NCBI GenBank assembly: GCA_013416795.1
Contig: RQSC01000869.1
Coordinates: 25,184 to 89,183 of the forward strand
Direction: 5' to 3'
Source of the DNA: Prasinococcaceae sp. CCMP 1430
Taxonomy: Eukaryota; Prasinodermophyta; Palmophyllophyceae; Prasinococcales; Prasinococcaceae
DNA length: 64,000 nucleotides
The notes below the pieces were generated by a model. It was not told the origin of the DNA and searched no databases. It worked only from the letters and a program-made list of their open reading frames with translations. Both the position numbers and the translations under genes were made by a program. Shown here piece after piece: positions 1 to 10,500 of the stretch (the first letter of the stretch is position 1; each line of letters opens with the position of its first letter).

Positions 1-389
1 CAAAAGCGCGCGGGCGCGCGCGGGCGCGGGCAGCAGCAAGGGGAGGGGGTTGAAGAGGGATGGACTGCAGGGGGGTGGGGCGGCGCAGCCCCCCCTGTGG
101 CGTGGCGGGCGCCGCGGCCCCCGTTGTGGCGCGGCGGGCGGCGCAGCGGCAGCCCTGTGCCTGCCGTGATGAGCGAGAGACCGAGTTGCCTCCGTCAGCC
201 AGTTCAAAAAAAAGTCGCCGAAAATGGGATGGAGAGAAAAACACTGTGGCAGAACTTAAAGTACTGAACTCTGTGCTCACCTAGCACTACTTGTCGGTGC
301 ATATGCACCCGCCACCACGACTGCGAGCGCCACCTCTTGTTGGGCACGTGGCTGCTGTCGATACCACTGTCGCATTCTAGAACGACGCA
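1..389. other. Window edge, no supported gene
   Basis: The first 40 bases are an alternating GC tract, followed by GC-rich sequence with a short A run near 205. The stretch lies downstream of the sulfotransferase-like gene on the minus strand and probably contains its 3' untranslated end. The open frames here are short, compositionally biased and show no family resemblance. Confidence 0.5.
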
Positions 390-1724
390 TCAGCGCCACA
401 CATTGCCCGCTTTCTCCATGGGCTTGTGTGTCCTCGTGCGATTTGGGTCTCTCTTGGCACGCTCGGGTGGCCGCGGCACGCCCCTGGTAACGCACCCGGA
501 GCGGAAGCGCACGCCCACCAGGCCCTCGTTGCCGCCGTCCCATATGCACACCTTGTGGAGGCGCGCGGCGGGAACGATCGCATCGATATAGGCGGTGTGC
601 AGCTCAAACTTTGCAGCGAGCCGCTCGAAGCGACGGTCAGGTCCGAGCTCCAGCTCGTCGCGGTCGCAAGCGGCGCTGATGGTCTCCCACGCCTCGGCGG
701 CGTCGCCGGCGGCCATCATGCACTCCCCCAAATTGAACCAAGAGTGCGCCTTCGCGGCGTACTGCGGCTTGCAGATGGGAGTCCCACCATGGCCGTGGCC
801 GTCGCGCGCCTGGCTCCAAGCGACGCCCTCGCGCAGCGATTCCATGATGCGCATCTGAGGCCCAGCGAGCGCCAAGACGTCGCTCGCGAAATAGCCCCAA
901 GGCGAGTCCGACACGTGCTGCGTGCCGCTACGCAGCGCCCTCCAAAGGCCACGCGCGGTGGCAGGGGCCATGGTGGACGCGCGGCAGTCTCGCTCGCCCG
1001 TGTTGACCACTTTTTGCTTGGCACACGCGTCCATGTCGCGAAAGCCGTACTTTGTGATCTGCAGCAAGTCGTACAAGCCTCTTTCGGTAATGGCGTGGAA
1101 CTTGTTGCGCAGGAGGCCGAAGTGCGCTCCTGCAGCGGCTTCGGTGAGTGAGAACCATACTCCGTGCGTGCCAGTAGTTCCCTGCCCGAGGTTGATGATC
1201 ACGTCGCCGTCCGTGACGGGGGGCAGCAGGGCCGTCTCATTGCCGAGGGAGGGAGACGTGGGCGAGGTGCCTGTCGCAGGGTCAGGTGGAGGCAGCCCCA
1301 GCGTCTCAACGCCGGTGATCGCTGCCACCTTGGCGCGCATGGCTTCGAAGCCGGTGCCATCGGATAGCAAGCCACTCGAGCAGTTGCTGTCCTCAGGCAG
1401 GTCTCTTCTCCACCTGCCACTCTCGTGGCCCCAGTCCCAAAGCGGGTTGGCGCCCGCATCTGCCACAGCGGCTGCGTCCCAGAGGCGCACGGCCTCGCGC
1501 TTGGGCTCCTTGCAATTTCGGGGCAGTGGACCCAGCGGCGCAGGAACGTCCGATCCGCCGACCTCGCCGGGCGTGGCTGCGGTGGTCGCGGACATGACCG
1601 CCAGAGCAAAGTGCTGGCCCAGGAGGAGCACCAGCAGCAGGAGGGGCGCGCCCCCCCCCTTCGCCGTCGCGGTTCGCGCGCTCGGCCTCACATTCGCGCC
1701 GCGCTGTCCGCCCTCCGCCCGCAT
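390..1724 (-). CDS. Sulfotransferase-like type II membrane protein
   Basis: Encodes about 444 residues. The start was taken at the first ATG (1724); the frame is open further upstream but only from a GTG. A hydrophobic stretch at about residues 26-43 (APLLLLVLLLGQHFALAV) looks like a signal anchor, which would place the rest in the Golgi lumen. The segment IINLGQGTTGTHG resembles the 5'-phosphosulfate-binding loop of P-loop sulfotransferases. The later segment SDSPWGYF followed by SLREGVAWSQAR resembles the conserved DSP and 3'-phosphate-binding Arg/Ser region. A transfer reaction from PAPS to a sugar or protein acceptor is therefore inferred; the substrate cannot be told. The last 35 residues after about 520 are Arg/Pro-rich and may be read-through of an unspliced 3' intron. 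It is divergent from the UBX gene. Confidence 0.6.
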   Translation of the reverse strand: MRAEGGQRGANVRPSARTATAKGGGAPLLLLVLLLGQHFALAVMSATTAATPGEVGGSDVPAPLGPLPRNCKEPKREAVRLWDAAAVADAGANPLWDWGHESGRWRRDLPEDSNCSSGLLSDGTGFEAMRAKVAAITGVETLGLPPPDPATGTSPTSPSLGNETALLPPVTDGDVIINLGQGTTGTHGVWFSLTEAAAGAHFGLLRNKFHAITERGLYDLLQITKYGFRDMDACAKQKVVNTGERDCRASTMAPATARGLWRALRSGTQHVSDSPWGYFASDVLALAGPQMRIMESLREGVAWSQARDGHGHGGTPICKPQYAAKAHSWFNLGECMMAAGDAAEAWETISAACDRDELELGPDRRFERLAAKFELHTAYIDAIVPAARLHKVCIWDGGNEGLVGVRFRSGCVTRGVPRPPERAKRDPNRTRTHKPMEKAGNVWR

Positions 1725-2591
1725 GGCTCCCCTCGCCGCCTCCGCGCCCCCCACCCGCCGTGTGGGTGCACGCGCGCGCGCCCGCGGCCCCTTTCCGCTT
1801 CCACCCTCCCTCCCCGCGACGCGCGCGCTGTGGGCCGGGGGTGTTAGCGCGCCGCGCCGCCGCCGCGCCCGATGAACGGGCGCGCGCTGTCAACCGCGCG
1901 ACCATCGGCAGCTGCGAACCGAAGAGCGCCACTCCCGGCCGTCGAAACGGGGCGGGCGGCGCGCCAAACCCAGTCAATCGCCTGGTCAAACGACGCCACC
2001 GCTCCCGGACGGGGCGAACGACGCGCGGATTCTCCCGGGTGTCGCCGAGGGTTCAAATGAACCCTGATAATAATAACCTAAATCCTAACCTAAATCCAGC
2101 GCTTGCGTTTGGTCCGCCCGTCTGCGCGCCGGCCGCGCGGCGCACCGGCGGGCCGATCGTCGATCGAATCGAGGGCGCCCGCGCGGCGACGCGCGGCGAC
2201 GCCGCGGCCGAACCGGATCGAATCCTGGCTCACGAGGGGGCGCGGCGGCGGCGGGCGGGCGCCGGGGCGGAGCGGGCACTTTTGTCCGATCGGGGAGCGG
2301 TCGGGTGCGTTGCGTTCCCCGACCGGCCAGGCGACCGACGGACGGGGCGAGGGGGAGGCGCCGAGGGGCACAGACAGAGTGGCCGGCGCGGCGAGTGCGC
2401 GGCGGGTGCGCCGGGCGGCGCGGATAGGCCATGCGGTCTCGGATGGCTGTCAGGACGGTGGTGGCGGCGGCGGTTTGCAGCCTGCACCATAGTCGCAGCT
2501 GCAGCGAACGCTGCTGCTGCGGGAATTTCGCGCGCACTGTTGCGCAGGTGGGTGGGGACCGATCGGTGGGTGGGGCGAGGGCGCTTCGGCG
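1725..2591. promoter_or_regulatory. Divergent promoter region (sulfotransferase-like / UBXN11-like)
   Basis: Head-to-head spacer of 867 bases. Most is very GC-rich, but 2048-2100 is an AT-rich island. It holds an 18-base hairpin (7-bp stem, AGGGTTC/GAACCCT, 2048-2065) and a direct repeat of CCTAAATCC (CCTAAATCC-TAA-CCTAAATCC, about 2080-2099) that resembles degenerate telomere-type sequence. No gene is supported. Confidence 0.45.
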
Positions 2592-4301
2592 ATGGCGTCG
2601 TCGTCCGAGCGCGAGCGCGCCGCGCGTGCCGCGCGCGACGCGTTTGGCAAGCTCGATCGGCTGCGCGCTGCGGTCGCGCGGGGGCGGTTTAATCCGCGCT
2701 CTGAGCCCACCGACGCCATCATCGACCGCAAGCTGCTCGCAAACCTGCGCAGGGACCCGCCGGGCAAGCCAGACGCCGTGGGTCAGGCCGCGCTGGACAA
2801 GGCCAAAGGTGGTAGGCCCACAGACAGCCACGGCCAGAGCAGTGGCGACAGCGGCAGCAGCGCCAGCGGCAGCGGCAGCGGCAGCCCGACCGACGACTTC
2901 GGTGCCAAGCTGGTGTCGCGCCTCGCTGCGCTCGAGCGCGCGCACGCGTCGCTCAGTGCCGAGTGCGAGGCGTTGCGTGTGGACAATGCCGCACTGCGGC
3001 GCAGACTGTCGTCGTCGGGCAGCACAGGTGATGCTGAGGGGCCGGGAGGGCCACCCGCGCCGCGCGGCTCGACGTGTCAGGGTGGCGACGCGGTGTTCTG
3101 GCACGCAGAGGCCCAGGCCGCCAAGCACACAGTCGCGGAGATGCAGCGCTTCCTGGCAGACTACGGCATGCGATGGGTAGGTGGTGGGGGTGGCGTGTCT
3201 GACCAGATCAAGAGTGCCGGCAAGGCGGAGGGACCCGAGGTCAGCGGGGCGAAGGATCCATTGGTGGCCGCCGCGCTCGCGCGCGCGCCGGCCGATGGCG
3301 GTGGGGGTGGCAGCAGCAGCGTGGACACACGTGGGTACACGCGCTGCCCCCTGGACATGGGTAAGCTCGCCGCCAGCGTGAGCGAGCTGAACGCCATGGT
3401 GGGTGAAGGGAAAGCAGAGGTGGGTGCAGGTGGTCGCCCCGGCGAGGCGCGCTTGCGCGAGGGCGAGACTCTGGTGCTGTGCGTGTACGCCGACGGCTTC
3501 TCGCTGGGCGCCGGGCGGCTGCGCCCCTGGCACGAGAAGGCCACGCGCGCATTCATGCGCGACATGCTCGACGGGTACTTCCCCTACGAGCTGAAGGACT
3601 CCCATCCAGATGGCGTCGCCTTCAAATTGGTAGATAGTAGCGACATGGCCTTCGCGGATGCCGCCAAGGCCGCCAAGGACGTCGCAGCCAAGCGCGGGAA
3701 CGTGCGCGGGCTGGCGAGCCTCGAGGAAGCGCCCGTGCAGCTGGGACGCACGCAGTACCTCAGCAAGCTCCCCGAGGCGGTCATTCGCAACGGCAAGGTG
3801 GTTAACGTGCGCGCTGAGGTCGCCGCACTCATGGGGAAGGGTGACGGCGCCAAGGTGGTGGCAGACGGCGCGGGCGCAGGCGCGGGCGGCAGCGGTAGCG
3901 GTAGCGGTGCCAGTGCCAGGAGCGGGGCTTGGCGGAGCGGTGGCGATGAGGGCCGCGACAGGAGCGGGGGCTCAGTGGTCATCCCCACGCCGCTTTCGCG
4001 CGTGCCACCCGCTGACCGCAAGAGCGTCGCCACGCTCAACGTGCGCGGTGAGGACGGCGCCGAGCGCTACGTGCTAGTGTTGTCGCCCACCGATACGGTG
4101 GGTGATTTGCGGCGCTACCTGGACGAACACCGCTCACGCACCAAGGCTGCGCATAGGGCAGGCGCGTACGAGATCCGCAGCGCTTTCCCCGCACGCGCGT
4201 ACGAGCACGCCGCCGAAACCCTTGCGGATGCGGGGCTTGTCCCCAGCGCGGCGCTCTTCCTGAAGGCGAAGGACGACGAGTGGGCCAACCCGCTGCTATG
4301 A
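2592..4301 (+). CDS. UBXN11: SEP and UBX domain protein, UBXN11-like
   Basis: A 569-residue protein from the ATG at 2592, read in one exon. Residues about 100-140 form a short coiled coil (LAALERAHASLSAECEALR). A SEP domain follows at about 290-345 (starting LVLCVYADGFSLGAGRLRPW). A UBX domain occupies about 475-560, beginning VATLNVRGEDGAERYVLVLS and ending at ALFLKAK. Coiled coil, SEP, then UBX is the order in UBXN11. UBX proteins recruit the AAA ATPase p97/Cdc48 to ubiquitinated clients, so a p97 cofactor role is inferred. Gly/Ser-rich linkers separate the domains. The gene converges on IFT54 with 230 bases between stop codons. Confidence 0.8.
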   Translation: MASSSERERAARAARDAFGKLDRLRAAVARGRFNPRSEPTDAIIDRKLLANLRRDPPGKPDAVGQAALDKAKGGRPTDSHGQSSGDSGSSASGSGSGSPTDDFGAKLVSRLAALERAHASLSAECEALRVDNAALRRRLSSSGSTGDAEGPGGPPAPRGSTCQGGDAVFWHAEAQAAKHTVAEMQRFLADYGMRWVGGGGGVSDQIKSAGKAEGPEVSGAKDPLVAAALARAPADGGGGGSSSVDTRGYTRCPLDMGKLAASVSELNAMVGEGKAEVGAGGRPGEARLREGETLVLCVYADGFSLGAGRLRPWHEKATRAFMRDMLDGYFPYELKDSHPDGVAFKLVDSSDMAFADAAKAAKDVAAKRGNVRGLASLEEAPVQLGRTQYLSKLPEAVIRNGKVVNVRAEVAALMGKGDGAKVVADGAGAGAGGSGSGSGASARSGAWRSGGDEGRDRSGGSVVIPTPLSRVPPADRKSVATLNVRGEDGAERYVLVLSPTDTVGDLRRYLDEHRSRTKAAHRAGAYEIRSAFPARAYEHAAETLADAGLVPSAALFLKAKDDEWANPLL

Positions 4302-4335
4302 GCTTGCGCGAAGGCGCCAGCCGGCGCCGTATTCC

Positions 4336-4341
4336 TGTACA
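4336..4341. terminator. TGTACA motif between convergent 3' ends
   Basis: A TGTACA palindrome 35 bases beyond the UBXN11-like stop, in the spacer shared with IFT54. It reads as TGTA on both strands, matching the UGUA type of upstream polyadenylation element. The function is inferred from its recurrence at other gene ends in this window. Confidence 0.35.
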
Positions 4342-4531
4342 CACACATTTTGAGTATCAGGGCAAGCGGCGCGCGCTCGCTCCTTCGTCCGCGGTGTGCC
4401 GAGAGGAGAGACGTAGATTGTTGTGTGTGTTACGAGACTGCTGTGTGTGCATTCATGAGCACGCGCAGACCTGGGATACCGTTCGCACCTTGCAGGAGCA
4501 CCAGCTCCCGAGGGAGCGCCAATGGATTCGT

Positions 4532-6001
4532 TCACGCGACCATGCCTTGGATCATGCGCTTGATCTTGCCGTCGTTGTGCATGAGCTCAGCACGCGCCGC
4601 AGCAATTTTGGCCTCCATGGCAGCAACTTCGTCATCGAGCTCACGGCGCTGGCCCTCGAAGCCGGCGGTGATGTCTTCAGTGGCACGGCGCTCCTCGTCG
4701 ACCCGTCCTGCGTACGCTCTCTCCTCGCTCACCCAGAATGCCATCTCCTTGGCCATGTTGACGAGATCCTCCTGAAGGTAGTCGATGACCTTGCCTAGCG
4801 GTGTAGTGGACTGCACGAGCGACTGCACTGCATCCTTGATGGCACCCACCTCCTCCATCTTGCGCACCGACGCACCCGCCATGTCCTGACTGGTCCCCTT
4901 GCCGCCCTGCGCTGCACCCGACTGCACCCGAGCTGAGCTTCCCTTGCGTCGCGACTTGATGACAATGCCGGGCCCCATGTCGTCCTCGCCCTCAGGCACA
5001 GCGGCGCCGGCCGCGTCGGTGAGCTCGCTCTTCGCCGCAACGATATCGCGCACGAGCTTGCCCGCACCCTCCACACTCGCCGCAGGCGCATCGACGTCGC
5101 CAGTCACCACCACCACCTCGGTGTCATCGTCGTCATCCCCCTCGCCCTCGCCGATCACGGCCACTGCGGGCACCGCGCCGGCCACCGGGCCGGCCGCTGG
5201 TGGGCCCGTGCGCCCCGCGGTCGCGGCGTCATCCTCGGCCATCTTGCTGCGCACCACGGGCACAGGCGCCGTGCCGCCGACCTTGCGCGCCGACACGTCA
5301 GTCGACTTCACCTTGGGCGGTGCTCTGCGGGCTGACGACGGCCGCTGCGGCGTCTTGCGCTGCGCGGGCGCCCCAATCTCGCGCCGGGGGTCGTCGTCCA
5401 TGCGCGCTTGCTGGTGCGTCTGCCGCTCCTGCTCCTCCTGTTGCCGCTGCCGTCGCTGCCTACGCTCCTCCCGCGCGGCCTCCCCCTGCTGCTCCAGAGC
5501 ACCAGCATCGGCCTCCGGCTCCTGCGGTGGTAGCGCGGGCGCAGGCGCACCGACATTGGTCATGGGAGCCATCTCGCCCATGCGCGCGCGCTCGACCGCG
5601 CTCGCGCTGACGTCGGCGCCAAGATGCGCGGCCCTGGCCAGCTGCTGCAGGAAGGCGTTGGTGTGCTCGGGCTCCAGGCCGGCCACGACCTTGCCCGGGC
5701 GCATCGTCACCGCCTCACCGAGCGCTAGTCCGACGCATGCCATGATCTGCGCGCGGCGCACTGTCAGTTGCAGCCTCAGTGTGTATGGGCTACCCTACTG
5801 GCACTCGAGAGATCGCATACATGGCCGAGCCACTCTGTTGCTCTCTGTCACACACGCGCGCGCTCTCGTGCTTGCACTGCGCCGCACACAGGTACGCACC
5901 TTGTTGAGGTACGCCACCTTGAGCTCCTTGCCCTTGATGGCGCTTGCGTTCGACTCGCTCTCGTCGTACAACCCTTCGGCGAAGCCAGTGCTTCGTGTCA
6001 C
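4532..6001 (-). CDS. IFT54: Intraflagellar transport protein IFT54 (TRAF3IP1), 5' incomplete
   Basis: Two exons can be placed on the minus strand: 6001-5900 and 5746-4532. The 153-base intron has a GTGCGTACC donor and a GCGCGCAG acceptor. The first encodes TGFAEGLYDESES...AYLNK and the second continues IMACVGLAL...RPGKVVAGLEPEHTNAF, together the N-terminal calponin-homology-like domain of IFT54, which binds tubulin. The middle is low-complexity and charged. The C-terminal coiled coil has the family signature TTPLGKVIDYLQEDLVNM. IFT54 is an IFT-B subunit linking trains to motors and tubulin, so the organism probably makes cilia. The exon for the first 45 or so residues (up to the usual KPPF motif) was not found upstream. 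Confidence 0.85.
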
Positions 6002-7584
6002 CTGGAATTGGCGCCGGCCGCGTCAGAGACGCACGCAGGGAGCGCGCCCGCGGGCAGCGACGGAGGCGGCAAGAGCGCCTTTTCCCGCGCGCCTTTTCAG
6101 CGGAATAAATTTGAATAAATCAACGGCGACCTGCGGGTTGCCCCTGCGCGGTCCGCCGCGGGTGACGCCGCGTGAGGCGCGTGGCTCGCGTGCACACCCG
6201 TCCGGTGGGGACTACACCACACCCACATATTGGACGCCCACCCCCCCACAAAGGGCGCCACGCACCGCGCGGCGCCGAGCACCGTGCGCTACCTGCCCGC
6301 CCCCTCAGCACGCGCGCGAACGGAGACGCCGACAAGAGCAAATAAACAAAAAAAGGTTGCGGCCGCCGCCGCCCGCCGGAGCATCTCGCCCCCCGCCCGA
6401 CTCCCCTCCCGCCCGACGCGCGCTCAGCTGGAGGCCGCGGCTCGCGCGCCGTGTGCCGCCCTGCCCGGCAGCCCGGCACTGCCGCTTCTTTTTCCAAAAA
6501 AAACAAAACGCGGAACGCGCGCGCGAAATGCCACGCGGCGACGGCGGGGACCTGTGCATTCGTACGCTAATGTATCCTCACCCGCGCGGCGAAAACACGG
6601 AACGAGGTGCACAAAAATCAGAATTGGGAAGTGCTCGGGCGTGCGTGGCGTGAACGATGGTCCGACTATAATATACGGTCGGCCGGCCGGCCATCAGAGT
6701 CAACAACGCAAAAAGAACGGAGTGCGTCCGGAGGTGCACGGCGCATGCGAGTTCGAAATGTCCTATTTCACATCCGCAAATCCGCGCGAAACAAAAGCAG
6801 AAAGGTGCACCCGAGCGCTCCGATCCAAAAAGCGCGCCCGCGCAGGGTGTTGTGGTGTCGGCCGCGCACGCCGCAGCCGACGCCGGCGGCGCCGACGCCA
6901 CAGCGGCGCAGAGCGCGCGCGCGCGCGCGGGCGCGGACTGGCGCGCGCCAAAAGCGTGCTGGGACTGACCGACTGACCCACTCAACCGCTCTCACCACAG
7001 AACGCGTGCATTTTTTTTTTTTGACCGAGGGTTCCTCCTTGATCGGCGCGATCGCATCGTCGCCATTCGGATGTACGCCCCAGTGAATTCGGGTCCCGAC
7101 GGCGCGGCGCGCGGCGCGGGCGCGGAGCTTCGCCCAGCCGCGCATCCACGCCTCGCGCGCCGCGCGTGCGCGCGTGCGTTGCCGTAGCAGCTGCGCACAC
7201 GGGGACCGTACCGTACGTTACGGTTGCGGATATTTGGGTTATTACATAGGGTCTACAACCAGATTCAAGGAGCAGCAGCGATCTCCGCTCTGTGTTCGCT
7301 CATCAAATTTGCTGGCGCTCTCCGCGCCGATTTTTTTGCGGGCAGGGGGTGGGGGGGGGGGCGAGCGCGCGCCACACGGCGCGCGCCTGACGCCGGGCCA
7401 GGGGGGGGTAGCGCACGCTCACGCCGCGCGCGGCGGGGATCTCGCGGCGGCCGCGGGCTGCGCGCCGATCCCTGCGGAGTACTCGGACGCAACGACGGTT
7501 GTCGACGGCGGCAGCGGCGGGGGAGACGGGCGATGCGCCGGCACCGCGGCAGGCCAGTCAGCCGGCGCGGGCGAAGAGGTGCAG
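6002..7584. promoter_or_regulatory. Divergent intergenic region (IFT54 / amine oxidase)
   Basis: A 1.6 kb head-to-head spacer. It contains TTTTCCCGCGC (about 6080-6090, an E2F-like core), an AT-rich stretch AATAAATTTGAATAAAT (about 6104-6120), a T run at about 7012-7022, and G runs at 7345-7362 and 7404-7410. The missing first exon of IFT54 may lie here, but I could not find it. The frame of the downstream amine oxidase is open back to about 7174, without an ATG before 7585. Confidence 0.4.
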
Positions 7585-10500
7585 ATGGCCGCGCTCGCGG
7601 ACGTGGACCAATTTCAGCCGCACGCGCGCGTCACGGCGAAGAAGGGGAAGGGCAAGGCTGTCCAGAGCACCCACGGCCAGGAGAACCGCGCGCCAGCCGC
7701 GCAGCCTCGAGCAACCGTGCGCGGCTGGCAGAAGGGCGATCCACAGGAGCAGGGCCTCGAAAGGCTCGCAGCCTCAGGAGCGCTGGTCGGCCGGCGGGTG
7801 CGCGTCTATTTCGATGTCGCTAAGATCTGGTACGGTGGTACGATCGACGAGCACGTGCCAAACCATGAGAACGGCGCCGGGTGGTATCGTGTGCGGTTTG
7901 ACGACTGTGAACACGAGTACATTGGCCTGCCGGACAGGACAGTGCGCGTGCTGAGGCCCGGTGAGGAGGAGCCGCCGAAAAGGAGAAAGGTTGCACCACC
8001 AGGCGGCCCGACAAAGGACCCGCACTACATCGTGCCGCCCTTCAACCAGCTGCCGACGCGCGAGCCGACCGACGTGGAAATTCAGCAGTACGGGTCGAAG
8101 GGCCAGCGCGCCCAGCTGTGGGAAAGGCTGGCTAGGGAGGGCAAAGACCCCCCGAAAGTAGCGAGACCGGCCGCGCAGCCCAAGAAAGCGGCGCATCGGG
8201 CGAAGGCACTGAAGCCCCCCCCGGCCAAGGCGGTCAAGGCGAAGGCCTTGGCGACGAAAGCGCCTGCCAAGAGAAAGCGCGAAGAGCCTGCCTCGCAGCC
8301 GACGCGACGGACGCAGCCCCGCACCGCCAAAACAGAGGCATTCATCGCCATGGAGCAAGCTGTGCGGGCACTGAATGACTGTGGTCCCATGGATGAGATG
8401 CCGACGCCCGCTGACTCGAAGGCGGAAACGCACGGTGAATCGGAGGCGGAAACGGACGGTGAACTCGACGGACCCGAGGCCGTAAAGACCATCAAGCGCC
8501 TGCGGGCAACGTCAGCGTCCAAGGGAAAGGGGGACAAACCCAAACCAAAGGGCAAGGCCAAGGCCTCCACCAAGGCTGCAAGAAGCAATGCTAAAGCCGA
8601 TGCCATGACTGTCGCGGCTGTCGCTGCTGCGCTCATGGAGGAATATCCACCGTGCGGCGCGGGCCATGCCCGTGGCGCGCAGGCTGTCTTCAGGACCAAC
8701 GGGCGCGTCTGCGGAAAGTTTGACGATGCTGGCACCACTCCAGTTCCTTGCAGTGTTGGCGAGTGGATTGCAGACCCAGATTGTCACTGGCCCATGACGA
8801 TGCTCTACAAGTATGCCTCCGCTGGCTACGACCTTCGACACATGGAAGACAGGGTGCTACCGAAGACACCCGCTCCGGCGGCCACGGCCGCTACGGCACC
8901 AACGGAGGTGACTACCGAGGTGGCAACACCAGCAGCAGCGGATGCAGAGGCCATGGCGGCTGCGAGCGCGGCGCCTCTCGAGATGGCGGCGCCACATGCA
9001 GCAGCTACGGAAGCCGCAACGGGGTGCGCCGAACCTTCTGCAGGCGAGGAGGGAAAGTCTGCTGAGGAGCCATCCACTAAGACGACCTTCGTCGAGGAGT
9101 CCTTCGTCGCTGTGCCTGGTTGGATCGGCGTCACGGGCCGCACCCGGCGCAGGTGCAATACGACGAACGGAAAGGTACAAGAAGCGCGTGCCCGATGGCA
9201 CGTAGGGTACTCTGATTCGTTTGCCGTCGTGCTGTGGGACGGCCCGCGCGCGATGCATATCAGCGTCAACGGCTTTGGCACCGTCGAAGAGGCCGCCACC
9301 TTCTTCGACAAGGTCATACTTGTGGCCTACGGCCCTGAAGAGGCCAACCTCAACTATCCGCTGAGCAACTATGCCGATTTCATGAGAGAACGTGGCTTTG
9401 GCGCCAAGGATGGCGGCGTGCACTCAACGACATTCGTCATCATGGCGTGCCGCCTGCTCGAGCAAATGCAGTTCCTCGCGAGCTGTGACGCACTCGACGC
9501 GCGCTCCTCAGAGATTGACAAGTGGCGCGACAAGCTACGCGTGCTTGCATCCTCGCTGCAGACGAGCGAGAGCACTGCGACTTTTGGGCAAGCGCTGCTG
9601 TTCATCGGCGAGCACTTGACTCCTTCAGCCTCGGTTGAGGGATGGGAGGCTGTCAGCGCCGCGTGGCGCGAGGACCTCCGCTCGCTCATTAAGGCTACGC
9701 GCGCCGGAGAGCAGGTGCCGTTCATGCCTGTAGTGAAGAACCTCGACAAGCTCGTGGTCGCTGAAATGGGGAAGGAGCTGGCGGCTGCGGGCACGCAGCC
9801 AGCCAAGGCGAAGAGGTGGATGTGGACGCTTTTTGAGGATCGCTACCGCATCCCCGCGATCAAGAAGTACGGTACGACCTTCGCGGCGCTCATGCAGGCG
9901 CTTGTGGAGGGAGGCATCTGTATGCCGGCATGCCTGGCGCTCGAAAAAGTGGGCGAGCCCGGCGCGCGCGCTTTGGCGGCCAAGCACGCGTACCTCCGCC
10001 TCAGCTTCTACGCACGGCTAGGCGCGACCGAAGAAGAGAAGAAGCACCTGCGCCTTCTCAGGGACAGCGCCAACCGACGCGTCAAGGCCTACGAGGACAG
10101 GAGGGGTAGCAGCGAAGCTGGGCAGCTGCAGCGGCGCTGCACGCGTCACGAGCTCCCACCCGGCCTTCGCGTGGTGGTCATCGGTGCAGGTGTCTCGGGG
10201 CTGTACGCCGCCACGCGTTTGGAGCGCGAGGGCGCGCAGGTGGTTGTTCTTGAAGGCCGCGATCGCATCGGCGGGCGCATGAATACGCACACGCTGTCTG
10301 GCGTGCTCGCGGGCGGCGATGCGGTTGCGTCGACCGTCGATCTCGGCGCCTCCTTCATCTGTGGCACCGATCCCAGGCCGCCGGTGAATCCTATCTTCAG
10401 CCTCATCAAAGAGGAGGGGATAAGATCGATGGCCAAGCACCGCGATGGCGCGGCGTGGTTCGACGGCGGCGGAGTGCGCATCCCGAGAGGAACAAGCGAC

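Noticed and set aside
922..1875. A 317-codon plus-strand frame
   Set aside because: Antisense to the sulfotransferase-like gene, low-complexity and without conserved motifs.
2048..2065. Hairpin AGGGTTC-AAAT-GAACCCT considered as a tRNA T-arm
   Set aside because: The stem is 7 bp with a 4-base loop, and no acceptor, D or anticodon arms surround it.
2085..3605. A 506-codon minus-strand frame
   Set aside because: Antisense to the UBX protein; Arg/Ala-rich with no domain, while the plus strand has SEP and UBX domains.
4899..6653. A 584-codon plus-strand frame
   Set aside because: It is antisense to IFT54 and is Ser/Pro/Ala/Arg-rich throughout, a by-product of the GC-rich codon usage of the real gene.
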